Positions 7,212 through 14,477 are shown, numbered from the stretch's first letter. The stretch is 64,000 nucleotides of DNA from a virus (IMGVR_UViG_3300011114_000961:1-64000), one strand, 5' to 3'. Numbers and translations: made by a program. Notes: a model not told the origin generated them from the letters alone.

Positions 7212-7445
7212 ATGAATAACATAAGCATCACCGACCTTACCGTGCGTCAATGCCGATTGTTGGACACCATGTGGCAGTTACAAAGCCAGGAAGAATTTGA
7301 ATCTTGGTTTGAAGAACTCACTGCAAAAGAACGCTACGAAGTGCATGCCCTGAAACAGGTGTTGTTGCACGAACTGATGGAAATTTCACTGCACGAAACT
7401 GGCTTTGAAGAAAGCGGACGAGTGTTGCAGAAATTTTCATTGTGA
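7212..7445 (+). CDS. small helical hypothetical protein
   Basis: 77 residues, entirely helical in appearance, beginning MNNISITDLTVRQCRLLDTM. I prefer the ATG at 7212 over an overlapping ATG at 7200 because the GGAG of the preceding LKWS codons sits at a good distance from 7212. Similar short helical proteins occur in T4-like marine phages. No function known. Confidence 0.65.
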   Translation: MNNISITDLTVRQCRLLDTMWQLQSQEEFESWFEELTAKERYEVHALKQVLLHELMEISLHETGFEESGRVLQKFSL

Positions 7446-7461
7446 CTTTGTCCAAAATCAG

Positions 7462-7490
7462 TTGACCTCCTGCACTAGTTGTGCTATACT
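7462..7490 (+). promoter_or_regulatory. early-type promoter (TTGACC/TATACT)
   Basis: TTGACC (7462-7467), 17 bases ending TGC, TATACT (7485-7490). The leader of about 48 bases contains AAAGGA before the ParB-like gene. Confidence 0.85.
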
Positions 7491-7544
7491 ACGTTTGTCT
7501 TGTTTAAGTTATGAGACATTCTATCAACTTTTAAAGGAAAATTC

Positions 7545-8732
7545 ATGTCAACTATTGTATCAACTCGCACGATCACTCGCGGTGCCAATCCCTATGCACC
7601 CATGATTCGACAACAAAATGTCAGTCTAACACCACAAGGTGCCACCACCATCTACGAGCCAGTTTCGGTACGTGGCAATCGAGCACATGTCAATTCACAT
7701 GTACAACAAAGCCTAACCAATCTTGCACAACGGCTCGGGGGTCAAAAATACAAGCAAGAGCATTTTGGATTTTTAATCTTGGTTCCCATCTCTTTGTTGG
7801 ATATCAACATAGAAATTCAACGCGATGAAGATGCTGAGCACCAGGCCAAGATCATTGACAAATTTGATCCTCGCATTTACATGCCTGTGATGTGTACAAA
7901 ACTAAAAACTGGTCGATACTCAGTGTGGGAGGGGCAACAAACTTCTTGTGTGCTGTACCACTTGTACAAAGCGGGTCTTATCGAAGACGACTTCTTGGTG
8001 CAAGTCAAAGCCTTTGACGAAGACATGGTTGTTCCGGGCACCCAACTACAAGGTGAAGCAGTGGCCAGTTATGGATTCCGCCAAATCAACGGTGGTGGAC
8101 GCAAAGGTATTGATGCATATCACTTGCATCGCAGTCGTGTAAACGGTGTCCGCTTGTACAATTCAAACTTTGACGAAGACGTTCAAAGTGAAGCAATTCA
8201 GTGCATCCTGGAAGATAACCAAATGTTTCCAGCCAAAGCCAGTGACGCACGAGGGCAATTGGCCAGCCCGGGTATGGTCACTTACATTCACGGTCTCAAT
8301 CAGATTGCCGGACACGGTACTGATATGAAATTGTTCAATGTGACCAAAGCAGATTTGGCATGGGCACTGGCCTGGCACGATGAATACTACCCCAACGAAA
8401 AAGGTGTAGATGGTGGTTTTATTCTGGCATTTGGACGATTGGCCCATGCGGCTCGAACTGCTAAAAATCCAGTATCGCTGGGCAATGCCAAGAGTGCAAT
8501 CAGTCAGGATCTGTACAAACAGTTTCAAAGTCTCTACGGTTCGCCCAAGGCCTTTCACAAAGATTGCAAGCAACGGCTGGAGGCCTGGCAAGATGCCAAC
8601 GACGCGCCTGGCGGCTGGACAGACAATTGCTTGACTCCCATGCTGGTGATGGATTACTACAATCCCAACAAGTTTGGTGGCAAATTGGCTTTGCCTCAAG
8701 TGCCAGACATGAAGAAATATGCGGGGTTCTAA
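7545..8732 (+). CDS. ParB/Srx-fold nuclease-like protein
   Basis: 395 residues. The region at about 82-140 resembles a ParB N-terminal domain: IEIQRDEDAEHQAKIIDKFDP, a partner-strand PVMCTKL, then GRYSVWEGQQTSCVLYHL, matching the ParB pattern 'hQR..., h..I...F.p, ...V.DGqhr'. In plasmid ParB this fold binds CTP and DNA; in phages it also appears in nucleases and modification enzymes. The remaining 250 residues are helical and not recognised. Driven by its own early-type promoter and followed by a GIY-YIG-like gene. Confidence 0.6.
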   Translation: MSTIVSTRTITRGANPYAPMIRQQNVSLTPQGATTIYEPVSVRGNRAHVNSHVQQSLTNLAQRLGGQKYKQEHFGFLILVPISLLDINIEIQRDEDAEHQAKIIDKFDPRIYMPVMCTKLKTGRYSVWEGQQTSCVLYHLYKAGLIEDDFLVQVKAFDEDMVVPGTQLQGEAVASYGFRQINGGGRKGIDAYHLHRSRVNGVRLYNSNFDEDVQSEAIQCILEDNQMFPAKASDARGQLASPGMVTYIHGLNQIAGHGTDMKLFNVTKADLAWALAWHDEYYPNEKGVDGGFILAFGRLAHAARTAKNPVSLGNAKSAISQDLYKQFQSLYGSPKAFHKDCKQRLEAWQDANDAPGGWTDNCLTPMLVMDYYNPNKFGGKLALPQVPDMKKYAGF

Positions 8733-8733
8733 A

Positions 8734-9099
8734 ATGACTGAATCTAAAACATATTATTTCTATCTGTGGTGTCATCGCTTTGTGGATGATGCAGACAACA
8801 TAATCGCTCGTACCTGTTTTGGTATTACCAGCAATCCGGTGGGCCGAACACAAGGTTATGAAGGCCATGTTGGACATGTGGTCAAATTTGCAAGGCTGTG
8901 GACCGGCCCTGAACGGCTAATTCGTGAACTTGAATCTCGTGTCAAAGGCGACTTTGCCAATCAAATTGTAACCGGCACCAATGGATTCAGATACGAATGG
9001 ATTGACGAAACTGTGGATTTTGATTCAATCTGCAATTGGGTCAACTGGGAAGTGGAAAATACTTTCATTGGTATAACTGCTGCAGAGGAAATCAAATGA
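8734..9099 (+). CDS. GIY-YIG-like nuclease domain protein
   Basis: 121 residues from the ATG just after the previous stop; the in-frame ATG at 8719 lies inside the previous gene. The order of elements suggests a diverged GIY-YIG fold: YFYLW, then CFGITSNPVGRTQGY (GIT, Arg), LIRELESRVKGDF (catalytic-type Glu) and a final TNGFRYEWID. T5-type and Bro-associated GIY-YIG proteins look like this. The first tyrosine signature is degenerate, so activity is uncertain. Confidence 0.55.
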   Translation: MTESKTYYFYLWCHRFVDDADNIIARTCFGITSNPVGRTQGYEGHVGHVVKFARLWTGPERLIRELESRVKGDFANQIVTGTNGFRYEWIDETVDFDSICNWVNWEVENTFIGITAAEEIK

Positions 9100-9314
9100 G
9101 CAAACTGTCGTTTATTGGTCGCCCTTGGGTGGTATTTGATCCAACTTTGGAATCACATCGACAGTGGTTTGCTGAGTTTCAAGCACGCCGAAGTTGGGGA
9201 CATTGCCCGGTGAGATTCATAGTGGATGATAATGCCGGGGATTTATTAACTATGATCCAGCGCAAATTGATAGATTATTATACCAATCAGGAATTTGGTG
9301 ATATTCTAGCTTAA
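9096..9314 (+). CDS. hypothetical protein
   Basis: 72 residues from the ATGA overlap at 9096. Starts MSKLSFIGRPWVVFDP; includes a basic region (FQARRSWGHCPVRF) and a helical C-terminus. No recognised motif. It ends the ParB-like operon, 20 bases before a strong terminator. Confidence 0.65.
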   Translation: MSKLSFIGRPWVVFDPTLESHRQWFAEFQARRSWGHCPVRFIVDDNAGDLLTMIQRKLIDYYTNQEFGDILA

Positions 9315-9334
9315 TTGTTGCAGAAAAACCACAC

Positions 9335-9363
9335 AAAAACCCTACCAAAAGTAGGGTTTTTTT
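9335..9363 (+). terminator. intrinsic terminator
   Basis: Stem AAAAACCCTAC / GTAGGGTTTTT with loop CAAAA followed by further T residues, closing the ParB-like operon. Confidence 0.93.
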
Positions 9364-9399
9364 GCTGAAAAATGTCGCAAAAAACCCACAATTTTCTGG

Positions 9400-9428
9400 T
9401 TGACCGCTATTGCCCAAACTGCTATAAT
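9400..9428 (+). promoter_or_regulatory. early-type promoter with duplicated leader
   Basis: TTGACC (9400-9405), 17 bases ending TGC, TATAAT (9423-9428). The transcript leader 9431-9451 is identical over 21 bases to the leader of the gene at 10541. Confidence 0.88.
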
Positions 9429-9430
9429 AC

Positions 9431-9451
9431 ACACATGTTCAGCAAAAAGGA
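9431..9451 (+). repeat. direct repeat: duplicated 5' leader, copy 1
   Basis: A 21-base leader containing GTTCAGC and the ribosome site AAAAAGGA recurs exactly at 10513-10533. Both copies lie directly downstream of an early-type promoter, suggesting duplication of a promoter-leader unit or selection for this leader. Confidence 0.8.
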
Positions 9452-9458
9452 AGCCAAA

Positions 9459-9737
9459 ATGAGCTACTACATTATCGCCAAAGGCACTGGTCTTATTGTG
9501 TCTGATGGTCCTAACCGCACTCGTAGTTACAAGACTTTTGGTGCTGCCCGCGCCACTCGCACTCGTCTTTGCCGCAAATCGGGTTGGAGTGCTGGTGAAC
9601 TGAATATCATTGATACACGGTTCTACAAACCCCACATGGTGACTCGCAAGAACCTGATGAGCGGTGTGGAGTTCCAAGAGGACGTGAACACACCTTACTT
9701 CTGCTCGCCTTCCAGCGAAACTTATTGGAGCATGTGA
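9459..9737 (+). CDS. hypothetical early protein
   Basis: 92 residues. The ATG at 9459 follows AAAAAGGA and was chosen over an in-frame ATG that lies upstream of the promoter. Basic centre (GAARATRTRLCRKSG) and three cysteines overall; possibly nucleic-acid-binding, but not recognised. Confidence 0.7.
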   Translation: MSYYIIAKGTGLIVSDGPNRTRSYKTFGAARATRTRLCRKSGWSAGELNIIDTRFYKPHMVTRKNLMSGVEFQEDVNTPYFCSPSSETYWSM

Positions 9738-9738
9738 T

Positions 9739-9942
9739 ATGACTACAGTGACACAACGCGGTGCTACCAGCACCGTCACCGGACCCAACGGTGTGTACAA
9801 AGTACACAAACACACCACCAAACGTAACAAGTGGCAAATATTTCGGTTTGAAGCAAATCGAAAAAAACTGGTTGCAACTGAACATTGGCACGGGCGACCC
9901 GGTGCTATTTGGCAGGCCATTAATTTGGCATCAGGGTATTGA
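9739..9942 (+). CDS. basic hypothetical protein
   Basis: 67 residues, lysine/arginine- and threonine-rich (VHKHTTKRNKWQIFRFEANRK), one base after the previous stop. The beta-rich pattern with W and aromatic residues could bind nucleic acid. No family recognised. Confidence 0.65.
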   Translation: MTTVTQRGATSTVTGPNGVYKVHKHTTKRNKWQIFRFEANRKKLVATEHWHGRPGAIWQAINLASGY

Positions 9943-9955
9943 TCGTTGTCGACGG

Positions 9956-9984
9956 TTGACCAGAAATCACCGTTCTGCTATAAT
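9956..9984 (+). promoter_or_regulatory. early-type promoter
   Basis: TTGACC (9956-9961), 17 bases ending TGC, TATAAT (9979-9984). AAGGAG precedes the start at 10011. Confidence 0.88.
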
Positions 9985-10010
9985 ACATTTATCGCAACAA
10001 GGAGCACCAG

Positions 10011-10232
10011 ATGGGTTATACTGTAGTGGCTGATCGTTCGGAAACAGACCAAATGCGTGTCAAATATGGCCCACGCAAAGGCCTAGAAGGGCCGTTCAAC
10101 TTCTCAGGTCGTGTGCTGTACTACGATGTCAAAGAAGGCGCCTACTACGATCCCGCCACTGACTTCTACGTGAGTCAGGCGGAGATGGACATCATCAACA
10201 CTGCCTTTATGGAAAGGTTTAAGAAAATATGA
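10011..10232 (+). CDS. hypothetical early protein
   Basis: 73 residues, rich in tyrosine and charged residues (GRVLYYDVKEGAYYDPATDFYV). AAGGAG ribosome site. Coupled by ATGA to a small exported or membrane peptide. Not recognised. Confidence 0.7.
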   Translation: MGYTVVADRSETDQMRVKYGPRKGLEGPFNFSGRVLYYDVKEGAYYDPATDFYVSQAEMDIINTAFMERFKKI

Positions 10233-10390
10233 TTTGGGCCATTGCAATCATCGGCGGCATGTACGCCAGCAATGTGAGCTATGTGGGGCAGTTTGAACAA
10301 GAAGCGGCCTGTAACAAAGCAGCTCAAGAACTCAGAACACAGAACTTGAGCAGCATCAAGGTGGTGTGTGTGCAGATGCCCAAAAAATAG
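10229..10390 (+). CDS. 53-residue peptide with hydrophobic N-terminus
   Basis: Begins MIWAIAIIGGMYASN, a short hydrophobic segment that may be a signal or membrane anchor, followed by a helical region with one Cys at 28 and another at 47. Its ATG overlaps the previous stop (ATGA). The two cysteines could form a disulfide if exported. Ends shortly before a terminator. Confidence 0.6.
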   Translation: MIWAIAIIGGMYASNVSYVGQFEQEAACNKAAQELRTQNLSSIKVVCVQMPKK

Positions 10391-10440
10391 TGAAAAATCA
10401 GCCCGGATTTTGTTGCATAAAAACAACAGAAATTGTTGCG

Positions 10441-10468
10441 AAAAACCCACACAAAATCCTGGGTTTTT
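10441..10468 (+). terminator. intrinsic terminator
   Basis: Stem AAAAACCCA / TGGGTTTTT (9 bp) with a 10-base loop. A second, weaker set of CAACA/TGTTG complementary blocks lies just upstream (10411-10438). Confidence 0.75.
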
Positions 10469-10481
10469 GGGACAAAAACGG

Positions 10482-10510
10482 TTGACCAGAATCGCTAGAT
10501 CGGCTATAAT
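10482..10510 (+). promoter_or_regulatory. early-type promoter
   Basis: TTGACC (10482-10487), 17-base spacer ending GGC, TATAAT (10505-10510), directly after a terminator. Confidence 0.85.
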
Positions 10511-10512
10511 AT

Positions 10513-10533
10513 ACACATGTTCAGCAAAAAGGA
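10513..10533 (+). repeat. direct repeat: duplicated 5' leader, copy 2
   Basis: Exact 21-base copy of 9431-9451, again immediately downstream of a TTGACC/TATAAT promoter and carrying the ribosome site AAAAAGGA. Confidence 0.8.
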
Positions 10534-10540
10534 GTCCCAA

Positions 10541-10819
10541 ATGTCCACAGCAACTTACCAAGCACTAACCGAGCAAGAAAAGCGTCAAGTCCGCATGTAC
10601 GGCGTGACCGAAGCAGGCATGCGTGAAGCAGTGGAATCTAGCATCACTTTCCGTTTCAGTGGCCCTGCTATGATGGCTGCAAGCCTCATGAGCGATGCCC
10701 AGGAAATGATCAGTACCGAATACGGCGAAGTTGATAGCATGCGAGCCGAAGATGCCCGTCAATGTCTGAATCGTGCCAAGTGGATCCTGTTTGAATATGT
10801 TATGAAGGACGGAGAATAA
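10541..10819 (+). CDS. helical hypothetical protein
   Basis: 92 residues, nearly all helical with many methionines (GPAMMAASLMSDAQEMI). The start at 10541 follows AAAAAGGAG. The C-terminal part (RAEDARQCLNRAKWILFEYV) is an amphipathic helix. Unknown function; shares its leader sequence with the gene at 9459. Confidence 0.7.
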   Translation: MSTATYQALTEQEKRQVRMYGVTEAGMREAVESSITFRFSGPAMMAASLMSDAQEMISTEYGEVDSMRAEDARQCLNRAKWILFEYVMKDGE

Positions 10820-10821
10820 TC

Positions 10822-11061
10822 ATGCAAGTTTTCCAACTGATCGAACAATTGATGGATCTGGACCCTAATGCCGAAGTGCATTTCAGTTACAACTATGGTG
10901 ATCACTGGCGCACCCGGGTCGCTCCTGCGGCATCCGAAGTGTTCGAAGGTGTGGTCAAGTACAGTGAATATCATCGTGTAGACAAGCTCTTGGACGAGAA
11001 TGACATGTACGAAGATGAAGGCGACTTTGAAGGTACTCGCCGTGTGGTAGTTTTAGGTTGA
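10822..11061 (+). CDS. conserved-type small acidic phage protein
   Basis: 79 acidic residues. The segment LIEQLMDLDPNAEVHFSYNY followed by GDHWRT resembles small proteins found in many tailed phages. The stop TGA is embedded in the -35 box of the next promoter. No biochemical role is known. Confidence 0.7.
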   Translation: MQVFQLIEQLMDLDPNAEVHFSYNYGDHWRTRVAPAASEVFEGVVKYSEYHRVDKLLDENDMYEDEGDFEGTRRVVVLG

Positions 11062-11086
11062 CCGGTATTGTCCGAACTGCTATAAT
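11058..11086 (+). promoter_or_regulatory. early-type promoter
   Basis: TTGACC (11058-11063), containing the preceding gene's TGA, 17 bases ending TGC, TATAAT (11081-11086). CTGGAG lies before the start at 11117. Confidence 0.88.
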
Positions 11087-11116
11087 ACAAACATCACCAA
11101 CTAACTGGAGTAAAAA

Positions 11117-11578
11117 ATGGGTACACGTAGTCGAATTGGCGTTATGCATGGTGAAAAGTGCAAATCAGTTTACTGTCATTGGGACGGATATCTAGCACAC
11201 AACGGCGCTATCTTGCAAGAGCATTATGACAGTGCCAAGGCCAACCATCTTGTGGCCATGGGCAATCTTAGTTCGTTGGGCCGAGTAATTGGTGAAGCAC
11301 ATCCGTTCAGCCCGCACACCAGTGCCGAAGACAAGGCCCTGTACGAACACGCTCAGGATCAAGGTTACTGCACGTTTTACATGCGCGATCGCGGCGAGAA
11401 GGATCAAGAGTTCCAAGTGGCTCACACGTTTGATCAGTTCCTAGCACAGGTATACAACTGCGGCGCTGAGTATTACTACATCATGCGAGACGGTGTTTGG
11501 TATTGTGGTTGTCCCGATAAGGGTAGCCGATTGGTTGAACTGTCAGAAGCATTGGCAGCACAAAAGGAAACAGCATGA
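11117..11578 (+). CDS. conserved phage protein of the 'MGTRSRIGV...YCHWDGY' family
   Basis: 153 residues. The N-terminus, MGTRSRIGVMHG followed by SVYCHWDGYLAHNG, is a signature I recognise from a family widespread in phages and prophages, with no assigned function. Five Cys and several His residues could bind metal. ATGA overlap with the next gene. It is the first gene of a run of small genes ending near 12372. Confidence 0.75.
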   Translation: MGTRSRIGVMHGEKCKSVYCHWDGYLAHNGAILQEHYDSAKANHLVAMGNLSSLGRVIGEAHPFSPHTSAEDKALYEHAQDQGYCTFYMRDRGEKDQEFQVAHTFDQFLAQVYNCGAEYYYIMRDGVWYCGCPDKGSRLVELSEALAAQKETA

Positions 11579-11724
11579 GCAAGATAAAAGATCTAACCTA
11601 CGACATTGAGCAACTGTACATCGAGGGCTACAGTCCACGAAGCATTTCGGTCATGCTGGAGTGCCCCATTGAAGTGGTTTATGGTTGGTTGGAACAACAC
11701 AGCCTTGAAGGAATTGAAGGATAA
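11575..11724 (+). CDS. 49-residue helix-turn-helix-like protein
   Basis: Begins MSKIKDLTYDIEQLYIEGYS and continues PRSISVMLECPIEVVYGWLE, reading as a homeodomain-like HTH in which SISVMLECPIEVVYGWL would be turn plus recognition helix. Similar tiny HTH-like proteins occur in T4-like phages. Coupled by ATGA to the gene before. Confidence 0.65.
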   Translation: MSKIKDLTYDIEQLYIEGYSPRSISVMLECPIEVVYGWLEQHSLEGIEG

Positions 11725-11725
11725 T

Positions 11726-11884
11726 ATGATGAATGCAACACTGGGATTAGTTTTGTTGTTGATTGGTGCAGGCGGAATTGACTCCAGCCCAACTGATGCA
11801 GGACTTTTTACTTCCATAATTGTGAGCATTGTGGGCCTGGTATTTTTCTGGGTGGGTACTAATCAAATGGTGCATGACAAATGA
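11726..11884 (+). CDS. small two-helix membrane protein
   Basis: 52 residues with hydrophobic segments at about 4-17 and 27-45 around a short polar loop (IDSSPTDAG). The start is set by AAGGA at 11717-11721, one base after the previous stop; a longer in-frame reading would run through the preceding gene. Its end overlaps the next gene by ATGA. No homology recognised. Confidence 0.6.
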   Translation: MMNATLGLVLLLIGAGGIDSSPTDAGLFTSIIVSIVGLVFFWVGTNQMVHDK

Positions 11885-12234
11885 GTGGCTGGAATACAAT
11901 TCAAACAATTCGCAAGTTAGAAGAACGTGCTGATCTTCTAGGAATGAAATTCACAGCATATAGGCACGACGATCGGTGGGGAGAAAATGTTGCATTAGTG
12001 CCTAAGGATCCTGATGCATTGCCTATCTACAGCCGTGATGCACAATTGTTTGTTGGTTCATTAGAACATGCCGACAGGTTTATGCAAGGTGTATTATGGG
12101 CACGAGAATACGACCGTATGACCATTGATCGGAACCTTGACAAAAAGCGTGAACGCAAAGAACAGGATGAGCGTAATCAGCAAATGGCAAAAACGCTGAA
12201 AAATGGCAAGATGCCTACCTTGGTAAAAACATAA
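11881..12234 (+). CDS. hypothetical charged protein
   Basis: 117 residues. The N-terminal domain contains ADLLGMKFTAYRHDDRWGENVALVP, a pattern seen in small T4-like phage proteins; the C-terminus is a highly charged helix (RNLDKKRERKEQDERNQQ) with coiled-coil character. Function unknown. Confidence 0.7.
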   Translation: MSGWNTIQTIRKLEERADLLGMKFTAYRHDDRWGENVALVPKDPDALPIYSRDAQLFVGSLEHADRFMQGVLWAREYDRMTIDRNLDKKRERKEQDERNQQMAKTLKNGKMPTLVKT

Positions 12235-12243
12235 GGAATTGAT

Positions 12244-12372
12244 ATGACCAAATTCATCGTGGGATTCGTATTGGGATTGGTGGTGGCTTCGGTTGGTTTT
12301 ACGGGCCTGGCCCGAATGGCTGATCATGGAGTGGAATCCATCAAATCAAATGCTCAGGAATTGAGCAAATAA
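12244..12372 (+). CDS. 42-residue single-pass membrane peptide
   Basis: MTKFIVGFVLGLVVASVGFTGLA is one hydrophobic helix followed by a short charged tail. AAGGA precedes it at 12232-12236. It ends the operon. May be a membrane-targeted host-takeover peptide; not recognised. Confidence 0.55.
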   Translation: MTKFIVGFVLGLVVASVGFTGLARMADHGVESIKSNAQELSK

Positions 12373-12395
12373 AAGATCTAAATAGCACAAAGTGG

Positions 12396-12424
12396 TTGAC
12401 CTCTATTCCACCTTGTGTTATACT
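12396..12424 (+). promoter_or_regulatory. early-type promoter (TTGACC/TATACT)
   Basis: TTGACC (12396-12401), 17-base spacer, TATACT (12419-12424). The transcript starts just before a hairpin at 12431. Confidence 0.82.
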
Positions 12425-12430
12425 TTAGAT

Positions 12431-12455
12431 ATGCTGCAAACACAGCATGATTTTT
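12431..12455 (+). other. leader hairpin with T-run (possible attenuator)
   Basis: ATGCTG (12431-12436) pairs with CAGCAT (12443-12448), followed by GATTTTTT. It is at the very 5' end of the mRNA, before the ribosome site at about 12471. It may stabilise the mRNA or terminate a fraction of transcripts. Confidence 0.45.
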
Positions 12456-12483
12456 TAACAACAGGCAACTAGAAAGGCAACTT

Positions 12484-12852
12484 ATGTCAAATGAAAAAAC
12501 TTTTACCGTAGCAGGTACCGCAACCAACGCTGATGGCACCGCCAAGGCTCGTTTCGCTAACGACCTAGTGGCTCGCGTCAAGATCCTAAACAAGGCAGGA
12601 TGTACCAATATCAACTTGGTTGAATTGCCCCGTGCAATGACCAAGCTGGAAGCTCTGCAACACCTGCAGACCTTGGGCATCACTGATGGTGAGGCCGGCT
12701 TTGCTGTGGCTAACAAGCTGGCAGAGAAAAGCAAGATCGCCAAGAAAGGCGAAGTCAAAGTGCAGGCCAGCGCCGGCGTCAAAGCCAAGAGCTCTGCCAA
12801 AGGCGTGACTGCCAAGCAGATTTTAGATGCAGTGAGCTCTCCTGCAGCCTAA
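12484..12852 (+). CDS. abundant basic Ala/Lys-rich protein
   Basis: 122 residues, no recognised domain. The N-terminal 80 residues appear folded (NKAGCTNINLVELPRAMTKL), and the C-terminal 40 are low-complexity Ala/Lys/Ser/Val with AKGVTAKQILDAV at the end. Own promoter, hairpin leader and strong terminator make it a likely abundant early product. The basic tail suggests nucleic-acid contact. Confidence 0.7.
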   Translation: MSNEKTFTVAGTATNADGTAKARFANDLVARVKILNKAGCTNINLVELPRAMTKLEALQHLQTLGITDGEAGFAVANKLAEKSKIAKKGEVKVQASAGVKAKSSAKGVTAKQILDAVSSPAA

Positions 12853-12874
12853 ACGCAACTTTGCGTCAGTCAGC

Positions 12875-12899
12875 AAGCGGCCTTAATGGCCGCTTTTTC
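12875..12899 (+). terminator. intrinsic terminator
   Basis: Stem AAGCGGCC / GGCCGCTT with loop TTAAT and a T-run. A smaller hairpin (ACGCAA / TTGCGT, 12853-12866) precedes it. Confidence 0.92.
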
Positions 12900-12906
12900 G
12901 TTTTGA

Positions 12907-13170
12907 ATGATAATTAATTGTATGCAAGACCCCGAACAATACAAAGACAAAATCCACGAGACCATGATCAACCTGATGGCAGTGCTGTACGACATTGGCA
13001 TTAGAAAAATACACACAGGTGCCATCATGCGGTTGCTGGGAGTAGAAAATGAAACGGCTGCTGAATACGATGATTCCTTTATTGAATTGGATGAAAGATT
13101 TCCTGTAATATTCAGTCAAGTAAATAACATCGAGCCCACTCCGCCCCCACCGGGAACCACTTTCCACTAA
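12907..13170 (+). CDS. hypothetical protein
   Basis: 87 residues (82 if the ATG at 12922 is used). Neither start has a ribosome site. A GATAAT sequence at 12909-12914 would make 12922 leaderless, but there is no -35 box, so the start is open. The protein is helical (MINLMAVLYDIGIRKIHTGA) with a proline-rich end (EPTPPPPG). Confidence 0.55.
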   Translation: MIINCMQDPEQYKDKIHETMINLMAVLYDIGIRKIHTGAIMRLLGVENETAAEYDDSFIELDERFPVIFSQVNNIEPTPPPPGTTFH

Positions 13171-13419
13171 ATGTCCATAGCCAGTTATCGCGCAGTCGAA
13201 CCACTGTACATTATAATTTTGCACAATCAAAAACAAGCAGAATCAGTATTTCGTTCTTGGATACGTGATAACAAAATTGATCACGCACATGCCACAGGCA
13301 ATAGAATGATGTTGCATGAACAACGTGCGTTTGAACAGTTCAAGCTCACATGGAGTCATGACATATCAAACTTGACCATATGGGATACTTGGCTTCGTCG
13401 ACACATATATCTCGACTGA
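13171..13419 (+). CDS. probable diverged LRW-family relative
   Basis: 82 residues. The segment RMMLHEQRAFEQFKLTWSHD resembles the signature of the tandem family (strand, A-x-x-F-x-L-x-W-S), but here the motif is followed by another 20 residues (LTIWDTWLRRHIYLD), so the protein is extended at its C-terminus. It begins directly after the previous stop. Membership is suggestive, not certain. Confidence 0.55.
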   Translation: MSIASYRAVEPLYIIILHNQKQAESVFRSWIRDNKIDHAHATGNRMMLHEQRAFEQFKLTWSHDISNLTIWDTWLRRHIYLD

Positions 13420-13447
13420 GCAAGAGTGCCAAATCCAGGTGATTTTA

Positions 13448-13476
13448 TTGACAACCCGGCAGCAGGCCAGTATAAT
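13448..13476 (+). promoter_or_regulatory. consensus sigma70 promoter (TTGACA/TATAAT)
   Basis: Perfect TTGACA (13448-13453), 17-base spacer, perfect TATAAT (13471-13476), then 6 bases to an ATG. The mRNA should be leaderless. Confidence 0.85.
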
Positions 13477-13482
13477 TACTGT

Positions 13483-13734
13483 ATGATAATAAACTTCATT
13501 GCACCAGGTAAAGAGATCAAACAATATACTTGGCATGAGGCTTTGTCGGCTGCTGGTGCCACACAAACTGATCATCCAATGATACAAGACCAATTGTTGG
13601 AAGATTGGATTGGCGACCGCCGCAGTCGTGTTATCGAATTTAATGTACACAGCTACAGTGCCGAACTGGAACGGGCTGCTGCTGATAACATAGCCATCGT
13701 CATAATCAAGGAGAACCCAAATGACCAATCATGA
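13483..13734 (+). CDS. leaderless-type hypothetical protein
   Basis: 83 residues. An in-frame codon upstream (13426) would lie upstream of the promoter, so the ATG at 13483, placed exactly 6 bases after a consensus -10 box, is the likely start, and the mRNA would have no 5' leader. The protein is predicted alpha/beta, with WHEALSAAGATQTDHP and a final IVIIKENPNDQS. Overlaps the next gene by 14 bases, with AAGGAG of the next gene inside it. Confidence 0.65.
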   Translation: MIINFIAPGKEIKQYTWHEALSAAGATQTDHPMIQDQLLEDWIGDRRSRVIEFNVHSYSAELERAAADNIAIVIIKENPNDQS

Positions 13735-13909
13735 ACAAATCGTCGCTGCTTACGAATCTTACATTGCCGAAAACGAAAAATTCACAGGCAAAGGTGTCAA
13801 GGCTGCTGCTGCCAGAGCAAGAAAAGCCCTGCAAGAAATGAGCAAAGGCATCAAAGAACGCCGCAAAGAAATCACCGCAGAAAAAGAAGCCCTAGCTGTC
13901 AAGGTGTAA
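13721..13909 (+). CDS. histone H1/Hc1-like basic helical protein
   Basis: 62 residues with an AAGGAG site. The segment KGVKAAAARARKALQEMSK resembles the chlamydial and bacterial Hc1-type histone-like pattern 'KGNKAAAQRVR...'. It is basic, helical and likely to bind DNA or pack in a coiled coil. Similar small proteins occur in T4-like phages. The assignment rests on composition and pattern. Confidence 0.55.
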   Translation: MTNHEQIVAAYESYIAENEKFTGKGVKAAAARARKALQEMSKGIKERRKEITAEKEALAVKV

Positions 13910-13910
13910 T

Positions 13911-14477
13911 ATGACCGTGGCTGTTTCATTAAAAGACCCTTCGACGGAAGAGCTATCTGAAAAGCTAAACATCCAGCTGGAAAAAATGCGTGATTTGGCC
14001 AAACAGGCTGTGGACAATCCTGTGCAAATAAGCTCAATCGATTGGGGCGATGCTAATGTTACCATTAGCGGTGGAACCAGCTCAGCAACTGGTGCAGTAT
14101 GGGATACAAATCCAGTAGTTTCTCTAGCAGGCGGCTCAGGCGCTGGTGCTTATTATAGTAACAATACTATTAACACCATTGGTGTAGCTGGCAGCGGCGG
14201 CACATACACAATTGGCGGCGTTTACGGTAACAAACCCAGTACTATAATTTCTGTAGAAGGTAAAGATGCAGACATCAAGATCAATGGCAAGAGCATGACT
14301 GAGTGGATGGAACGGGTAGAAGAGCGATTGAACATACTCACGCCCAACGCCGAGTTAGAAAAAGATTGGGATGACCTACGCCGACTGGGCGAACGATATA
14401 AGAAACTGGAGAAGAAATGCAAAGAGAAAGCCCTGATGTGGGAAACATTGAAAAAAATGCCAAAAGTAAAAGTATGA
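13911..14477 (+). CDS. glycine-rich protein with coiled C-terminus, likely virion-associated
   Basis: 188 residues in three parts: a helical N-terminus (1-45), a Gly/Ser/Thr-rich low-complexity centre (50-115), and a charged C-terminus with KDADIKINGKSMTEWMERVE then EERLNILTPNAELE ending in a Lys-rich coiled coil. That C-terminal motif is one I recognise from uncharacterised tailed-phage proteins. Its last codon overlaps the nadE start (ATGA). Confidence 0.65.
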   Translation: MTVAVSLKDPSTEELSEKLNIQLEKMRDLAKQAVDNPVQISSIDWGDANVTISGGTSSATGAVWDTNPVVSLAGGSGAGAYYSNNTINTIGVAGSGGTYTIGGVYGNKPSTIISVEGKDADIKINGKSMTEWMERVEERLNILTPNAELEKDWDDLRRLGERYKKLEKKCKEKALMWETLKKMPKVKV

